In this document: positions 1 through 6,681 of the stretch, piece by piece
How positions within the stretch are numbered: the first letter of the stretch is position 1
Layout: every line of letters begins with the position of its first letter
Assembly: GCF_900116135.1 (NCBI RefSeq)
Contig: NZ_FOZX01000009.1
Coordinates: forward strand, 233,931 to 297,930
Reading direction: 5' to 3'
Source: Saccharopolyspora flava
Lineage (GTDB): Bacteria; Actinomycetota; Actinomycetes; Mycobacteriales; Pseudonocardiaceae
Length of the DNA: 64,000 bases
Made by a program: the position numbers and the translations under genes
The notes under the pieces: model-generated
What the model was told of the DNA's origin: nothing
Database searches by the model: none
Seen by the model: only the letters and a program-made list of their open reading frames with translations

Positions 1-82
1 TCGCCGCGTAGCCCTTGTCCCAGAACTCCTGGCGGACCGCCGCGACGACACCGGCTTCGTCGAACTCCCGGGGTCGTGGCAC
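1..82 (-). CDS. TetR-family regulator, N-terminal fragment (runs off the window)
   Basis: Reading left from a GTG at position 82, the frame gives about 27 residues beginning VPRPREFDEAGVVAAV and continuing RQEFWDKGYAA. This is the classic start of the TetR DNA-binding helix-turn-helix domain; the rest lies outside the window. The gene is divergent from the SDR dehydrogenase at 170, with dyad symmetries in the gap, which suggests it represses that gene and perhaps itself. The effector domain cannot be seen, so the ligand is unknown. Confidence 0.8.
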   Translation of the reverse strand, partial: MPRPREFDEAGVVAAVRQEFWDKGYAA

Positions 83-101
83 GGCATGAGAATACGGCTT
101 C

Positions 102-152
102 TTGACCGATCGGTCCAGAACGGGCAGAGTTGTGGACGGAATGGTCCATAAC
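102..152. promoter_or_regulatory. Two dyads in the TetR/SDR intergenic region (probable operators)
   Basis: A perfect 12-bp palindrome GACCGATCGGTC lies at 104-115. A second dyad, GTTGTGGAC-6 nt-GTCCATAAC, lies at about 129-152. Both sit between the divergent TetR and SDR genes, the usual place for a TetR operator. Binding is inferred from symmetry and position only. Confidence 0.5.
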
Positions 153-169
153 TGGAGGAGGTGGACGGC

Positions 170-904
170 GTGGCCGTCCTGCAGGACAAGGTCGCCGTGG
201 TCACCGGCGGCAGCACCGGAATCGGGCGGGCGATCGCGCGGGCCTACCGCGACGAGGGCGCGACGGTGTTCATCACCGGCCGCCGGAAGGAAGCGCTCGA
301 CGAGGCGATCGCCGAGCTCGGCGAGGACGTGACCGCCGTGGTCTGCGACTCCTCGAAGCCCGCCGACCTCGACGCGCTCTACGAGACGGTCCGCGAGCGA
401 GCTGGGCACGTCGACGTCGTGGTCGCCAACGCCGGCATCGGTATCGACGTGCCGTTCGGCGAGGTCACCGAGGAGCAGTTCGACGCCCTGTTCGGCGTCA
501 ACGTCAAGGGAACCGTCTTCACCGTCCAGAAGGCGCTGCCGCTGCTGCGGCCCGGCGCGTCGATCATCCTCACCGGATCGACCGCCGCGACGCACCCGCA
601 GCCCGGCCTGGAGATCTATGCGGCGACCAAGGCCGCGGTGCACCACCTGGCGCGCGGCTGGGCGCTGAGCTCGGGGCAGCGCGAGTTCCGGGTCAACGTC
701 GTCTCACCCGGCATGGTCCCCACGCCGGGAATGCTGGATCTCGTGGCCCCCGAGGTCCGCGAGGAGGCGAAGAAGACGATCCCGCTCGGCCGCCACGGCG
801 ACCCCGAGGAGATCGCGGCCGCCGCGGTGTTCCTCGCCTCGGACGCCGCGAGCTACGTCAACGGCTCGGTCCTGGCCGTCGACGGCGGGGTCGCTCAGAT
901 CTGA
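170..904 (+). CDS. SDR-family NAD(P)-dependent oxidoreductase
   Basis: A classical short-chain dehydrogenase/reductase of 244 residues. The cofactor motif TGGSTGIG lies at residues 12-19, followed by the NAG-type strand (VVANAGIG), a catalytic Ser in the ILTGSTAA segment and the YAATK Tyr-Lys pair. The C-terminus has the usual GRHGDPEEIA...FLASD...G...VDGG pattern of family members that reduce ketones or oxidise secondary alcohols. GTG at 170 is preferred over GTG at 161 because GGAGGAG (154-160) then has normal spacing. The substrate is unknown. The gene is divergent from a TetR gene and ends one base before the stop of the convergent isochorismatase-fold gene. Confidence 0.85.
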   Translation: MAVLQDKVAVVTGGSTGIGRAIARAYRDEGATVFITGRRKEALDEAIAELGEDVTAVVCDSSKPADLDALYETVRERAGHVDVVVANAGIGIDVPFGEVTEEQFDALFGVNVKGTVFTVQKALPLLRPGASIILTGSTAATHPQPGLEIYAATKAAVHHLARGWALSSGQREFRVNVVSPGMVPTPGMLDLVAPEVREEAKKTIPLGRHGDPEEIAAAAVFLASDAASYVNGSVLAVDGGVAQI

Positions 905-905
905 G

Positions 906-1484
906 TCACCAGTCCAGATCGGCGGTCGTGATCGTCTGGCCGTGCGCGGCGTAGATCCGGCCGGTCAGGAACTCGTGGACCTCCGGGTCCGGGTCGGCGC
1001 ACAGGTCCGCCAGCACCCGGACCCGGTAGTCCCGGTCGGCGGCGTCGCGCACGGTCGACAGCACCACTCCGCTGGTCGAGATCCCCGCCAGCAGCAGGGT
1101 GTTCACGCCGCGCTCGCGCAGCCGCGCGTCGAGATCGGTGGTGGAGAACGCGCCGACGCGGGTCTTGCGGACCTCGATGTCGCCGGGCCGGGGCGCCACG
1201 CGCGGGTGCACCGCGGTGGTGGGGGCGTCGGCGTCGAGGAACGCGCGCCGCTCGGGGGTCAGCGAGGCGGCCATCATCGCGGTCGCGGGCATCGCCTCGA
1301 CGTCGGCGTCGGTGAAACCGACCCGCACGAATCCGATGTGGACTCCCGCGGCGCGCGCCCGGTCGAGGGTGCGCTCGGCGCGTTCCAGCAGCGCGTCGGC
1401 GGCCTCGTCGGGCAGCATCCCGAGGATGCCCGCCTGGTAGTCCATCACCAGCAGCGCCGTGCTGCGGGGGTCGATGTCGGTCAT
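906..1484 (-). CDS. Isochorismatase-fold cysteine-hydrolase family protein lacking the catalytic Cys
   Basis: 192 residues with the isochorismatase-like fold. The N-terminal Asp (LLVMDYQ, D15) and the Lys (VRKTRVGAF, K107) of the family triad are present. The residue after TSG, normally Cys in nicotinamidase/carbamoylase-type members, is Val (AGISTSGVVLST, V140). It may therefore act like isochorismatases that need only the acid, or it may not be a hydrolase. Its ATG overlaps the MFS stop codon (ATGA), so it is the last gene of a MarR-MFS-hydrolase operon. The substrate is unknown. Confidence 0.8.
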   Translation of the reverse strand: MTDIDPRSTALLVMDYQAGILGMLPDEAADALLERAERTLDRARAAGVHIGFVRVGFTDADVEAMPATAMMAASLTPERRAFLDADAPTTAVHPRVAPRPGDIEVRKTRVGAFSTTDLDARLRERGVNTLLLAGISTSGVVLSTVRDAADRDYRVRVLADLCADPDPEVHEFLTGRIYAAHGQTITTADLDW

Positions 1485-2839
1485 GCTCTCTCCTCATCTC
1501 GTGGGTGGTCTCGGCCCAGGTCGCGCAGCGAGCGGTCCGCGACGACCAGGACCAGGAACAGCGCGGCGGTCACCAGCAGGAACACCGCCAGCTCGTGCAG
1601 GCCGGGCGTGTCGGCGGAGCGGCCGTAGAACGCGCCCTGGGCGGCCGAGGCGACGATCGCGCCCAGGTAGCCGAAGGTGCGCAGCAGTCCCGCCGCCGAA
1701 CCGACGCGCTCCGAATCCGACTGGTGGTACACGGAGTTCTGCAGCGCGAGGCTGTTCAACCCCTGCGGCACACCGAGAACCACCGACAGCAGCACCAGAA
1801 CCGCGATGGGGCTGGAGGGTTCGAGGGTCAGCAGCACTCCGCAGGCCAGCACCTGCGTGGCCGCGCCGACGAGGAGCTTGGCGCGGATGCTCAGCCGCGA
1901 GCTCGACGCGGTGGACACCGCGATCGCGGTGGCGAACACCGGCAGCTGGACGAGCCCGGTGTGCGCGGGCGAGAGTCCGCGACCGTCCTCGATCCACTGC
2001 GTGTAGCCGTAGAGGAACGCGTAGGAGATCAGGTAGGCCAGCAGCGCGCGGGCGTAGGTCATCAGCAGCGGCAGGTTGCCGCCCAGCAGGCGCAGGTCGA
2101 GGAACGGGTTCGGCGCCCGCAGCTCGCGCACCGCGAAACCCGCCCCGGTCGCCAGGGCGATGACCGGCAGGTACCAGTCCGACAGCCCCGGGTGCAGCAG
2201 GAACAGCAGCAGCGCCACCAGCGTCGCCGCGAACAGCAGCATCCCCGCGACGTCCAGGCCCGGGCGCGGCCCGGGGGCGCGCGCCGTCCTGGGCAGCCGC
2301 CACCAGCCGAGCGCGAAGGCGACCACCGCCAGCGGGATGTTGATCGCCAGCGTCGCCCGCCAGCCGCCGAGTCCGATCAGCAGTCCGCCCAGGGGCGGCC
2401 CGATCACCGCGATCGTCTGCGTCGACACCGACAGGACCGTGAGCACGCCCGTCGGCCCGTCCTGGTCCTTGATCAGCCGGATCGCCGCCGGATACCCCGC
2501 GCACGTGCCGAAGCCCAGCAGCACCCGCGCCGCGATGAGCACGCCGAGGTTCGGGGCGAACGTGCCCATCACGCCTGCGATCCCGACAAGCGAGGCGGCG
2601 ATGAGGAACAGCCGTCGCGGCCCGTGCCGGTCGATGAGGCTGCCCGCCACCGGCTGTCCCACGGCGGTGGCCAGGTACAGCGCCGAGACCAGCCAGGCCG
2701 TGGCCGAGGGCGGCGCGCCGAAGGCGACACCGATCGGCACCAGCGAGACCGCGATGATCGAGGAGTTGATCGGGTTGAGCACCGCGCCCGAGATCAGCGC
2801 CGGCAGCAGTCGGCGGTCAAAGGTGACCGGTGCGCTCAC
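1481..2839 (-). CDS. MFS drug-exporter-like transporter
   Basis: About 452 residues of almost continuous hydrophobic helices with MFS signatures: a loop 2-3 motif (SLIDRHGPRRLFL) and a conserved helix-5-type segment (GPPLGGLLIGLGGWR), as in EmrB/QacA-type proton antiporters. The start is set at GTG 2839, which overlaps the stop of the upstream marR gene (GTGA); a longer frame exists but would run into marR. The stop overlaps the next ATG. MarR control and translational coupling suggest inducible efflux of a small aromatic or toxic compound; the substrate is not known. Confidence 0.85.
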   Translation of the reverse strand: MSAPVTFDRRLLPALISGAVLNPINSSIIAVSLVPIGVAFGAPPSATAWLVSALYLATAVGQPVAGSLIDRHGPRRLFLIAASLVGIAGVMGTFAPNLGVLIAARVLLGFGTCAGYPAAIRLIKDQDGPTGVLTVLSVSTQTIAVIGPPLGGLLIGLGGWRATLAINIPLAVVAFALGWWRLPRTARAPGPRPGLDVAGMLLFAATLVALLLFLLHPGLSDWYLPVIALATGAGFAVRELRAPNPFLDLRLLGGNLPLLMTYARALLAYLISYAFLYGYTQWIEDGRGLSPAHTGLVQLPVFATAIAVSTASSSRLSIRAKLLVGAATQVLACGVLLTLEPSSPIAVLVLLSVVLGVPQGLNSLALQNSVYHQSDSERVGSAAGLLRTFGYLGAIVASAAQGAFYGRSADTPGLHELAVFLLVTAALFLVLVVADRSLRDLGRDHPRDEERA

Positions 2840-3258
2840 GGGTCCACCAAGCGGTCCAGCAGTTCCAGGGCCTCGGCGAGGGTGCGGCGCTCGGCCTCGG
2901 TGTAGCGCTCCGCGAACGCGGTCGACAGCCACTCGCCGCGGCTGGCGCGGGCGCCTTCGGCGTGCTCGCGACCGGTGGCGGTGAGGGTGATGACCTGGCG
3001 GCGCCCGTCGTCGGGATCGGGGCTGCGGTCGATCAGGCCGCGCCGGTCGAGCTCGGCGACGATGGCCGCCATCGACTGCGGGCGCATCCGCTCGGCCCCG
3101 GCGAGCCCGCTCGCCGTGGACGGACCGTCCTTGAGCAGGCGCGCGAGCGCGGAGCTCTGCGGCGCGGTGAGGTCGCCGGAGGGGATCTCGGTGAGCCGCC
3201 GCCGCAACCGGCCGAACAGCACGCGCACCGAGGTCGCCAGCGTCGAGGGATCGGTCAT
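2836..3258 (-). CDS. MarR-family transcriptional regulator
   Basis: 140 residues with a winged helix: the recognition-helix region (ASGLAGAERMRPQSMAAIVAELDRRG) and a wing with a DPDDGRR motif typical of MarR proteins. I place the start at ATG 3258. A good -10/-35 pair ends 7 nt upstream, so the mRNA is probably leaderless. It is the first gene of an operon with an efflux pump and an isochorismatase-fold protein. Inverted repeats over the promoter suggest autoregulation. MarR proteins usually release DNA on binding phenolic ligands; the ligand here is unknown. Confidence 0.85.
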   Translation of the reverse strand: MTDPSTLATSVRVLFGRLRRRLTEIPSGDLTAPQSSALARLLKDGPSTASGLAGAERMRPQSMAAIVAELDRRGLIDRSPDPDDGRRQVITLTATGREHAEGARASRGEWLSTAFAERYTEAERRTLAEALELLDRLVDP

Positions 3259-3265
3259 GCCGTCC

Positions 3266-3322
3266 ACGGTAAACTCATCAGCCCAGACTGACAAGTTCAG
3301 GCTGAACAGTTCGGCCTGTTCA
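3266..3322 (-). promoter_or_regulatory. marR operon promoter with two inverted-repeat operators
   Basis: On the minus strand, -35 TTGTCA (3294-3289) and -10 TACCGT (3271-3266) are separated by 17 bp, and the ATG follows after 7 bp. The spacer lies inside an inverted repeat AACTCATCAG-6 nt-CTGACAAGTT (3272-3297, 8 of 10 pairs). A second, perfect repeat TGAACAG-6 nt-CTGTTCA is at 3303-3322. Occupancy of the first would block RNA polymerase, which fits MarR autorepression. Confidence 0.6.
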
Positions 3323-3410
3323 TCACCGATGCCGGAAAGGTCGTTGTCCGCAGGGTGGGAACGCCGGTCCGGCTGTTGACACCGGTGCGGGGTGCTGGTG
3401 GCATGAGATC

Positions 3411-3491
3411 GTGCTCGCTGCGGATCTGCTGACCAGGCGCCGCCACGTCGACCTCGTTCGCGTGGCCGCGCAGGCGTGTCGCGTCCGCTGA
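3411..3491 (+). CDS. Cis-regulatory leader peptide (sulfur-gene attenuator type)
   Basis: A 26-residue frame starting at GTG 3411 and ending RRRHVDL then VRVAAQACRVR. The RRHVDL...R....C.R pattern is the hallmark of the short leader peptides found before sulfur-assimilation genes in many actinomycetes. The lone Cys codon lies near the stop, so charged tRNA-Cys could be sensed by ribosome stalling. The frame stops 93 nt before the sfnB-like gene and is followed at once by an anti-Shine-Dalgarno-like sequence. The family assignment rests on the motif and on an almost identical copy at 5376-5432; the mechanism is inferred. Confidence 0.7.
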   Translation: MLAADLLTRRRHVDLVRVAAQACRVR

Positions 3492-3496
3492 TCGTC

Positions 3497-3507
3497 GAAT
3501 CACCTCC
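3497..3507 (+). promoter_or_regulatory. Anti-Shine-Dalgarno-like element of the first leader
   Basis: GAATCACCTCC follows the leader stop codon by 5 nt and resembles the 3' end of 16S rRNA. CACCTCC can pair with the GAGGAG ribosome site (3573-3578) of the downstream sfnB-like gene. The same 11 bases recur after the second leader at 5461-5471, which argues for a shared function in translational attenuation. Confidence 0.55.
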
Positions 3508-3584
3508 CGCTTCATCCTTTTCGGTGCGTTAGTTCCTTCTTCGCGTTGCTGCGCGCCGTTTTCCGACTCCGCCGAGGAGCCTCG

Positions 3585-4787
3585 ATGACGACCACACCCA
3601 CCCCGGTGGCCGCCGTGCTGCGCGACGACGCCGAAGCGCTCGCCCACGCCCGCCGCCTGGCCGCGGCCTTCGCGGCCGAGGCCGCCGACCGCGACCGCGA
3701 GCGGCGGATCCCGCACGCCGAACTCGACGAGCTCTCCGCCAGCGGACTGCTCGCCGCGACCGTGCCCGCCGAGCACGGCGGCGCCGACATCACCACCCGC
3801 ACGCTGCTGGAGGTGTTCCGCCTGCTGGCGGCCGCCGACCCGAGCATCGCGCAGATCCCGCAGAACCACTTCGCCTTCGTCAACGTGCTGCGCGAGAGCG
3901 CGACACCCGAGCAGCAGGCCTTCTTCTTCGGGGAAGTGCTGGCGGGCAAGCGCTTCGGCAACGCCCAGTCCGAAACCGGCAGCCGCACCGTGCAGGACAT
4001 CCAGACCCGGCTGCGAGCCACCGGCGACGGGGACTTCCTGCTGCACGGCAGGAAGGGCTACGCCACCGGAGCGCTGCTGGCGCACTGGATCCCCGTCTCG
4101 GCCAAGGACGACGACGACCTCCTGCAGATCGCCTACGTGCCGCGCGACGCCGAGGGCGTCACCGTCATCGACGACTGGGCGGGCATGGGGCAGCGCGTCA
4201 CCGCCAGCGGCACCGTCGAACTCGACCAGGTCCGGGTGCCCGCCGAGCGCGTCGTGCCGCACCACGCGACCTTCCAGCGGCCGCAGCTGCACGGCGCGCT
4301 CTCGCAGGCGCTGCACGCCGCGATCGACGTCGGCATCGCGGGCGGAGCGCTGGCCGAGGCCGCCGAGTTCGTCCGCACCCGCAGCCGCCCCTGGGGCGAG
4401 GCCGGGGTGGACACCGCCGCCGAGGACCCGCTGACCGTCCAGCGCTTCGGCGAACTGGGAATCCGGCTTCGGGCCGCCGAGGCGCTGCTGGGCGAGGCGG
4501 GGACGGCCGTCGACGAGGCGCGCGCCGACCTCACCGACGACTCCGCCGGGGCCGCCTCGATCGCCGTGGCCGCCGCGAAGGCCTTCGCCGACGCCACCGC
4601 CATCGAGATCACCAACGCGCTGTTCGAGGTCGCCGGCACCCGCTCGGCCCTCGACTCGGCCAACCTGCACCGGCACTGGCGCAACGCCCGCACCCACACC
4701 CTGCACGACCCGGTGCGCTGGAAGATCCAGCACGTCGGCCGCTACACCCTCAACGGCACCCTGCCGCCGCGGCACGGGCACCTCTGA
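3585..4787 (+). CDS. sfnB: SfnB-type acyl-CoA-dehydrogenase-fold sulfur acquisition oxidoreductase
   Basis: 400 residues of the acyl-CoA dehydrogenase/DszC superfamily. It has an N-terminal helical domain, a middle beta domain with FGNAQSETGSRT (flavin-contacting region) and a C-terminal helical bundle ending RHWRNARTHTLHDPVRWK. That last motif is typical of flavin monooxygenases such as DszC and SfnB rather than true dehydrogenases. ATG 3585 follows GAGGAG by 6 nt. It is probably an FMNH2-dependent enzyme in use of dimethylsulfone or related sulfur sources, consistent with sfnG downstream and the Cys leader upstream. A precise substrate cannot be assigned. Confidence 0.82.
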   Translation: MTTTPTPVAAVLRDDAEALAHARRLAAAFAAEAADRDRERRIPHAELDELSASGLLAATVPAEHGGADITTRTLLEVFRLLAAADPSIAQIPQNHFAFVNVLRESATPEQQAFFFGEVLAGKRFGNAQSETGSRTVQDIQTRLRATGDGDFLLHGRKGYATGALLAHWIPVSAKDDDDLLQIAYVPRDAEGVTVIDDWAGMGQRVTASGTVELDQVRVPAERVVPHHATFQRPQLHGALSQALHAAIDVGIAGGALAEAAEFVRTRSRPWGEAGVDTAAEDPLTVQRFGELGIRLRAAEALLGEAGTAVDEARADLTDDSAGAASIAVAAAKAFADATAIEITNALFEVAGTRSALDSANLHRHWRNARTHTLHDPVRWKIQHVGRYTLNGTLPPRHGHL

Positions 4788-4802
4788 CCCGAAGGAACCC
4801 AC

Positions 4803-5432
4803 ATGCTGATCGACGAGCAGACCACCGCACCGGCCGCCCTCGCCGCAGGGGAGATCGTCGTCGTGCACGACGCCGGGGACGAGGGCGGGATCGTGTTCGC
4901 CGCCGACCGAGCCGACGCCGACAACACCGCCTTCGCGGTCCGGCACTCCTCCGGTTTCCTGTGCGTCGCGCTGCCCGAATCCCGCTGCGACGAGCTCGCC
5001 CTGCCGCCCATGTCGCCCCGCGCCCGGCGCGAGACCGCCGCCACCGTGTGCGTCACGGTCGACGCCGCCGTCGGGGTCAGCACCGGCATCTCGGCCGCCG
5101 ACCGCGCCCGCGCCGCCCGCGTCCTCGCCGACGCGAACTCGGTGCCCGCCGACCTGACCCGGCCCGGACACCTCGTGCCGGTGGCCGTGGACCCGGACCA
5201 CCCGCGCCCCGGCCTCGCCCAGGCCGCGCTGCACCTGGTCGCCGCCGCGGGCCACGCCCCCGCCGCGGTGTTCGCCCACCTCGTCAGCCCCGCCGACGAG
5301 ACCCGCATGGCCACCGGAGCCGAGCTCCGCGCCTTCGCCGCCGACCACGGGCTCAGCGCCGTCGGCGCGCCCGCGCTCACCGAGCGGCGGCACGTCGACC
5401 TTGCCCGGGTCGGCGCGCAGTCGTGTCGCTGA
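4803..5432 (+). CDS. RibB-like (DHBP synthase fold) protein with degenerate active site, ending in a leader-peptide sequence
   Basis: 209 residues. Residues 15-190 align along their length with 3,4-dihydroxy-2-butanone 4-phosphate synthase: RHSSGFLCVALPE, GVSTGISAADR and RPGH are kept. The catalytic loop RENEGD reads AGDEGG, the metal-site HTEA reads LAQA, and the second Glu (CEL) is His (AHL). Synthase activity is therefore unlikely. After the domain the frame runs on in phase into LTERRHVDLARVGAQSCR and a stop. It lies 15 nt after sfnB and before sfnG. It may be a flavin-related accessory or a translational coupling device; its function is unknown. Confidence 0.78.
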   Translation: MLIDEQTTAPAALAAGEIVVVHDAGDEGGIVFAADRADADNTAFAVRHSSGFLCVALPESRCDELALPPMSPRARRETAATVCVTVDAAVGVSTGISAADRARAARVLADANSVPADLTRPGHLVPVAVDPDHPRPGLAQAALHLVAAAGHAPAAVFAHLVSPADETRMATGAELRAFAADHGLSAVGAPALTERRHVDLARVGAQSCR

Positions 5433-5471
5433 CGCGCTGAAACACCGCGCGCTCGCGCGGGAATCACCTCC
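5376..5471 (+). promoter_or_regulatory. Second Cys leader (in frame with the ribB-like gene) plus anti-SD element
   Basis: The last 18 codons of the RibB-like gene spell the same RRHVDLARV...SCR motif as the free leader at 3411, ending at TGA 5430-5432. GAATCACCTCC follows at 5461-5471, identical to the first copy, and then the GGGAG site at 5526-5530 before sfnG. The dyad CACGTGCACCACGTG at 5479-5493 adds possible structure. Translation of the RibB-like frame would itself deliver the sensing ribosome. Confidence 0.6.
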
Positions 5472-5538
5472 GAGAACGCACGTGCACCACGTGCGTCGAC
5501 GCAACCTGCCCGATTCCGCTCGCATGGGAGCAGATCGC

Positions 5539-6654
5539 ATGACCGCCAACGAACCCCTGAAATTCGCCTACTGGGTGCCCAACGTCAGCGGTGGCCTCGT
5601 CACCAGCACCATCGAACAGCGCACCGAGTTCAGCTACGACTACAACAAGAAGCTCGCCGTGCTCGCCGAGAACAGCGGCTTCGAGTACGCCCTCAGCCAG
5701 GTCCGCTACGCCTCCAGCTACGGCGCCGCGCAGCAGCACGACCCGGCCGCGTTCAGCCTCGGCCTGCTCACCGCCACCGAACGGCTCAAGCTCATCGTCG
5801 CCGCCCACCCCGGGTTGTGGCACCCGGCGATCCTGGCGAAGTTCGGCATCACCGCCGACATCATCTCGCAGGGCCGGTTCGCGGTGAACATCGTCAGCGG
5901 CTGGTTCAAGGACGAGTTCACCGGCCTCGGCGAACCCTGGCTGGAGCACGACGAGCGCTACCGCCGGACCGAGGAGTTCATCCGCGTGCTGCGCGGGTTG
6001 TGGACCCAGCCGAACTTCGAATTCCCCGGCGACTTCTACCAGATCCACGACTTCAGCCTCCGCCCGCAGCCCCACGACGTGCCCGGCAGACCGCACCCGG
6101 AGATCTTCCAGGGCGGCAACTCCACCGCCGCCCGCCGGCTCGCCGGGTGCGTGTCGGACTGGTACTTCAGCAACGGCAAGGACTTCGACGGCTTCTCCGA
6201 GCAGGTCGCCGACGTCCGCGGTTTCGCCGCCGAGAACGGCCGTGCGGTGCGGTTCGGGCTCAACGGCTTCCTCATCGCCCGCGACACCGAAGCCGAAGCC
6301 CGCGACGTGCTCCGCGAGATCGTCGACAAGGCCGACGTGGACGCCGTCGAGGGATTCCGGAAGTCCGTGCAGCAGGCCGGGAACTCCACATCGGACGGCA
6401 AGGGCATGTGGGCCGACTCGGAATTCGCCGATCTCGTGCAGTACAACGATGGATTCCGCACCGGCCTGATCGGCACGCCCGAGCAGATCGCCCACCGCAT
6501 CATCGAGTACAAGAAGCGCGGCGCGAACCTGCTGCTGCTCGGATTCCTGCACTACCTCGAAGACGTCGAGCACTTCGGCAAGGAGATCCTGCCGATCGTC
6601 CGCGAACTCGAAGCCGACCTCGACCGCACCGGCGACCCCGTCGGCGTCCGCTGA
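5539..6654 (+). CDS. sfnG: Dimethylsulfone monooxygenase, SfnG type
   Basis: A 371-residue luciferase-like TIM-barrel protein beginning FAYWVPNVSGGLVTSTIEQR, the characteristic SfnG start. It carries VNIVSGWFKDEF and the IFQGGNS segment that bind reduced flavin in two-component group C monooxygenases. Known SfnG converts dimethylsulfone to methanesulfinate with FMNH2 and O2. ATG 5539 has GGGAG 8 nt upstream. Position after the sfnB- and ribB-like genes and behind a Cys leader fits induction by sulfur limitation. No flavin reductase is visible nearby. Confidence 0.9.
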   Translation: MTANEPLKFAYWVPNVSGGLVTSTIEQRTEFSYDYNKKLAVLAENSGFEYALSQVRYASSYGAAQQHDPAAFSLGLLTATERLKLIVAAHPGLWHPAILAKFGITADIISQGRFAVNIVSGWFKDEFTGLGEPWLEHDERYRRTEEFIRVLRGLWTQPNFEFPGDFYQIHDFSLRPQPHDVPGRPHPEIFQGGNSTAARRLAGCVSDWYFSNGKDFDGFSEQVADVRGFAAENGRAVRFGLNGFLIARDTEAEARDVLREIVDKADVDAVEGFRKSVQQAGNSTSDGKGMWADSEFADLVQYNDGFRTGLIGTPEQIAHRIIEYKKRGANLLLLGFLHYLEDVEHFGKEILPIVRELEADLDRTGDPVGVR

Positions 6655-6681
6655 GCGCCAGACACCAGGAGGAGTGAAGTC

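Noticed and set aside
3297..5549. Long open frame on the minus strand across the sfnB/ribB-like genes
   Set aside because: Gly/Val/Arg-rich translation with no motifs; it is the antisense shadow of GC-rich codons in well-supported plus-strand genes.
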